Shown one piece after another: positions 62,178 through 64,000 of a stretch of DNA of 64,000 nt. Each line of letters opens with the position of its first letter. Positions within the stretch are counted from its first letter, which is position 1. Source of the DNA: Petasospora fabianii (taxonomy: Eukaryota; Ascomycota; Saccharomycetes; Phaffomycetales; Wickerhamomycetaceae); the NCBI GenBank assembly GCA_022641835.1, contig CP048716.1:1952891-2016890 (forward strand), read 5' to 3'. The position numbers and the translations under genes are program-made. The notes beneath the pieces are model-generated. The model ran no database searches and had not been told where the DNA came from. It was given only the letters and a program-made list of their open reading frames with translations.

Positions 62178-63410
62178 TCTTTGATGTTTCCTTTACATGT
62201 GTTGTTTTCCAGGTTGGATCTGAAAGTCCCGTAAAGTACTCACAGAAAATTCTATTACGAATTCAAAACCTCTGATTAAAGATACATGCTCCAAAGGGAA
62301 TAGCATGCTTGACAAGATTAAGTCGTTCGCTAACGTTTCAGTCAAATACAACAATCATGTGGGAGGTCGGAGCCGGTCGGGATCTGCGCGCATCTCTCAG
62401 CACGCTTGTCACTATCTTACAGTAGGTGGTACTAAAGCAATGGCCACTGTACACCAATGAGTTCATGCGGGGTGGATTTAGTCCTAAATTCTTAGCCCGA
62501 TATCTCTCGGGGAAGGCCAATTGAGCCCATATAATATCTGGTTGTTCGGAGATCGTTGAGATACAAAAGCCTTCTTTCACGATGGGACCGCATATTGTCG
62601 CATGAAGTCTCGCTATTACTGGAATACACGAGCCCAGCACATGTGACCAGACGTCAGTTCTTTGAGGTGTGCGTTGTCACTCCGATAAGTCAGCTTTCAA
62701 ATCTGCAGTGAACAGCCTATCAGAGAATGGGTTACGGGATGTGTTGGCTCCACTATTGAATCTAGCACTGATGTATCCTTGAAGCTGTAAATGCTTTTCA
62801 AGCCTCAACGAGTAACCACAATCTCTCTCAGATACAATTCGGTGTATGTTAAGCAGAGAGAGCCGTACTCGACCCGATATTGGGAAGCATTGGGGTCTTT
62901 AAGAGTCCTCTTCAAAGCCACGTTGCATGATATGTGGGCATGAGCTTACCCAAGGTTGTTGATACTGATCTTAGTGTGCACTCACCACGTTGGTATGCAA
63001 AGCTAGAGACCTCACCGGGATTCAGGGATCTCGGTAATCTCTGCTGAAACCAATTGGGTAGCTTGGCACTTCCATATCTCTGTAATTTGGTATTCTGTCG
63101 CATCAGCAGGGCCATTTGCCTTCCTTTCGCAGATCGGGATGCATAAAGCACCCAAAAAACCTGCGCTCTTGTCGCTTTCATCTGCATCCACCAACGTCCG
63201 GATAAAGCACTCTGCAGAATCCTCCTTCACTCCACCATGTGAACGCTCGCAGGTCTACTGTATTCTGAGGCTTGTGCGCTGTATTACTAGTTGTCTCGTT
63301 CAAGGTATATTTTGCGGGTGTTTGACTATGTATCGCCGTTTTATAAGGACCGTCATGTTTCCCAACCTTTGTTCACGGACCCTATCCTCACACTGGCTCG
63401 TACGTTAAGG
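62178..63410. other. Intergenic region tRNA-Ile to secreted protein
   Basis: Frames up to about 100 codons exist but show no domain or compositional signal. No repeat or further RNA gene is recognised. Confidence 0.4.
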
Positions 63411-64000
63411 ATGATGTTCGCTCACTTTGCTCTCCTTACACTGGTTACCAGTATTGTGTCAGCCATAGCTGCTCCCCAGGCTGATGCTCTTCCATGGGCT
63501 GGTGCCAATCCGCACGCTGCTGCCGCTGCCAGCGCCTTCGCTGATGCCTATGCTGAGGCCATTGCCATCGCCCACCCAGACCCAGAGGCCTATGCTCTTG
63601 CTGCCTCTGCTGATGACTGTGCCACTATTGGTTGTCACGCAGCCTGTGGTATGCTCATCATCTACGGTTCTGACTGCTCTGAGAACAAAGACAACACATA
63701 CGCTGGTCCGTACAACACCACTTGTTTGTGTTCGGACGGCTCTGACTTCCTCTCCTATTACCCATCCTGTATGAACTGTGGCTGGACTTTGTGGAAATAC
63801 TATGGTGGTTATGTCTCTTCAGCTCTTGAGGCATGTGGCACCCTCTCTACTGAGCCCACTGGTACCCTCAGATGTTCTACCACCTTGACCGACTCTTACA
63901 CCGTTGACACTGGTCTCCAGGCCTGTGAGTACACTGGTGGCTGTACCACAACGTCCTCCACATCATCTTCTGTTACCGTTACTTCTTCTTCTCCATCATC
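63411..64000 (+). CDS. Partial Cys-rich secreted/cell-wall protein, runs off the window
   Basis: The frame starts ATGATG and is open to the window end (196 complete codons). The signal peptide is MMFAHFALLTLVTSIVSAIAA. An Ala-rich segment follows (HAAAAASAFADAYAEAIAIA), then an ordered Cys-rich domain: DDCATIGCHAACGM, GSDCSEN, TTCLCSDGSD, PSCMNCGW, LEACGT. The last bases enter a Thr/Ser-rich stretch (TTTSSTSSSVTVTSSS), which suggests an O-glycosylated stalk and perhaps a GPI anchor beyond the edge. The cysteine pattern recalls fungal extracellular CFEM-like domains but does not match the canonical CFEM spacing. Codon use is biased, implying good expression. Confidence 0.75.
   Translation, partial: MMFAHFALLTLVTSIVSAIAAPQADALPWAGANPHAAAAASAFADAYAEAIAIAHPDPEAYALAASADDCATIGCHAACGMLIIYGSDCSENKDNTYAGPYNTTCLCSDGSDFLSYYPSCMNCGWTLWKYYGGYVSSALEACGTLSTEPTGTLRCSTTLTDSYTVDTGLQACEYTGGCTTTSSTSSSVTVTSSSPS

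Overview
This window is nuclear chromosomal DNA of a budding yeast (Saccharomycotina). Evidence for this is the set of recognisable yeast genes (AIM23, ABF2, IRC21, UBP1, DUR1,2, LCB4, ABP1, LUG1, CSM1, TUP1, ERG19, RDH54, VMS1, HEM12, RSC4, a Fus3/Kss1 MAP kinase), dense packing on both strands, and short 5'-biased introns with ACTAAC branch points. CTG codons fall where leucine is conserved, so the standard code fits and the CUG-Ser clade does not. A copper amine oxidase, urea amidolyase, a Pex25-like peroxin and a GPI-phospholipase-D-like gene suggest the Pichiaceae/methylotroph side of the yeasts. The species was not identified.

Layout. 1-1641: no convincing gene. 1.6-10.6 kb: Met4/cys-3-like bZIP factor, a newly inferred two-exon small membrane protein, mitochondrial AIM23, a GPI-PLD-like gene cut by one in-frame stop, a TMEM184-like membrane protein and spliced SDD2/PDCD5. 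11-18 kb: copper amine oxidase, ABF2, IRC21, UBP1. 18-23.4 kb: DUR1,2 multifunctional enzyme. 24.7-26.7 kb: 12-TM drug/polyamine-type transporter. 26.7-31.8 kb: gene-poor stretch whose only good gene is a three-exon, 57-residue cysteine-rich protein at 28.5 kb. 32.3-39.8 kb: Ser-rich protein, PEX25-like, 14-TM transporter, sphingoid base kinase LCB4. 40-46 kb: ABP1, LUG1, CSM1, TUP1. 46.6-55.5 kb: ERG19, RDH54, VMS1, HEM12 and an unknown. 56.8-64 kb: SUN-family wall protein, tRNA-His, RSC4, MAP kinase, tRNA-Ile and a partial Cys-rich secreted protein running off the end.

Three groups match S. cerevisiae neighbourhoods from memory: ABF2-IRC21-SDD2 (YMR072W-074C) with amine oxidase inserted, TUP1-CSM1-LUG1-ABP1 (YCR084C-088W), and HEM12-VMS1 (YDR047-049). 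The genes do not form a single pathway; nitrogen scavenging (amine oxidase, urea amidolyase) and peroxisome biology recur. I see no transposon, CRISPR, virus or biosynthetic cluster. The most useful results are two small multi-exon genes hidden from simple ORF calling, and the interrupted GPI-PLD gene.
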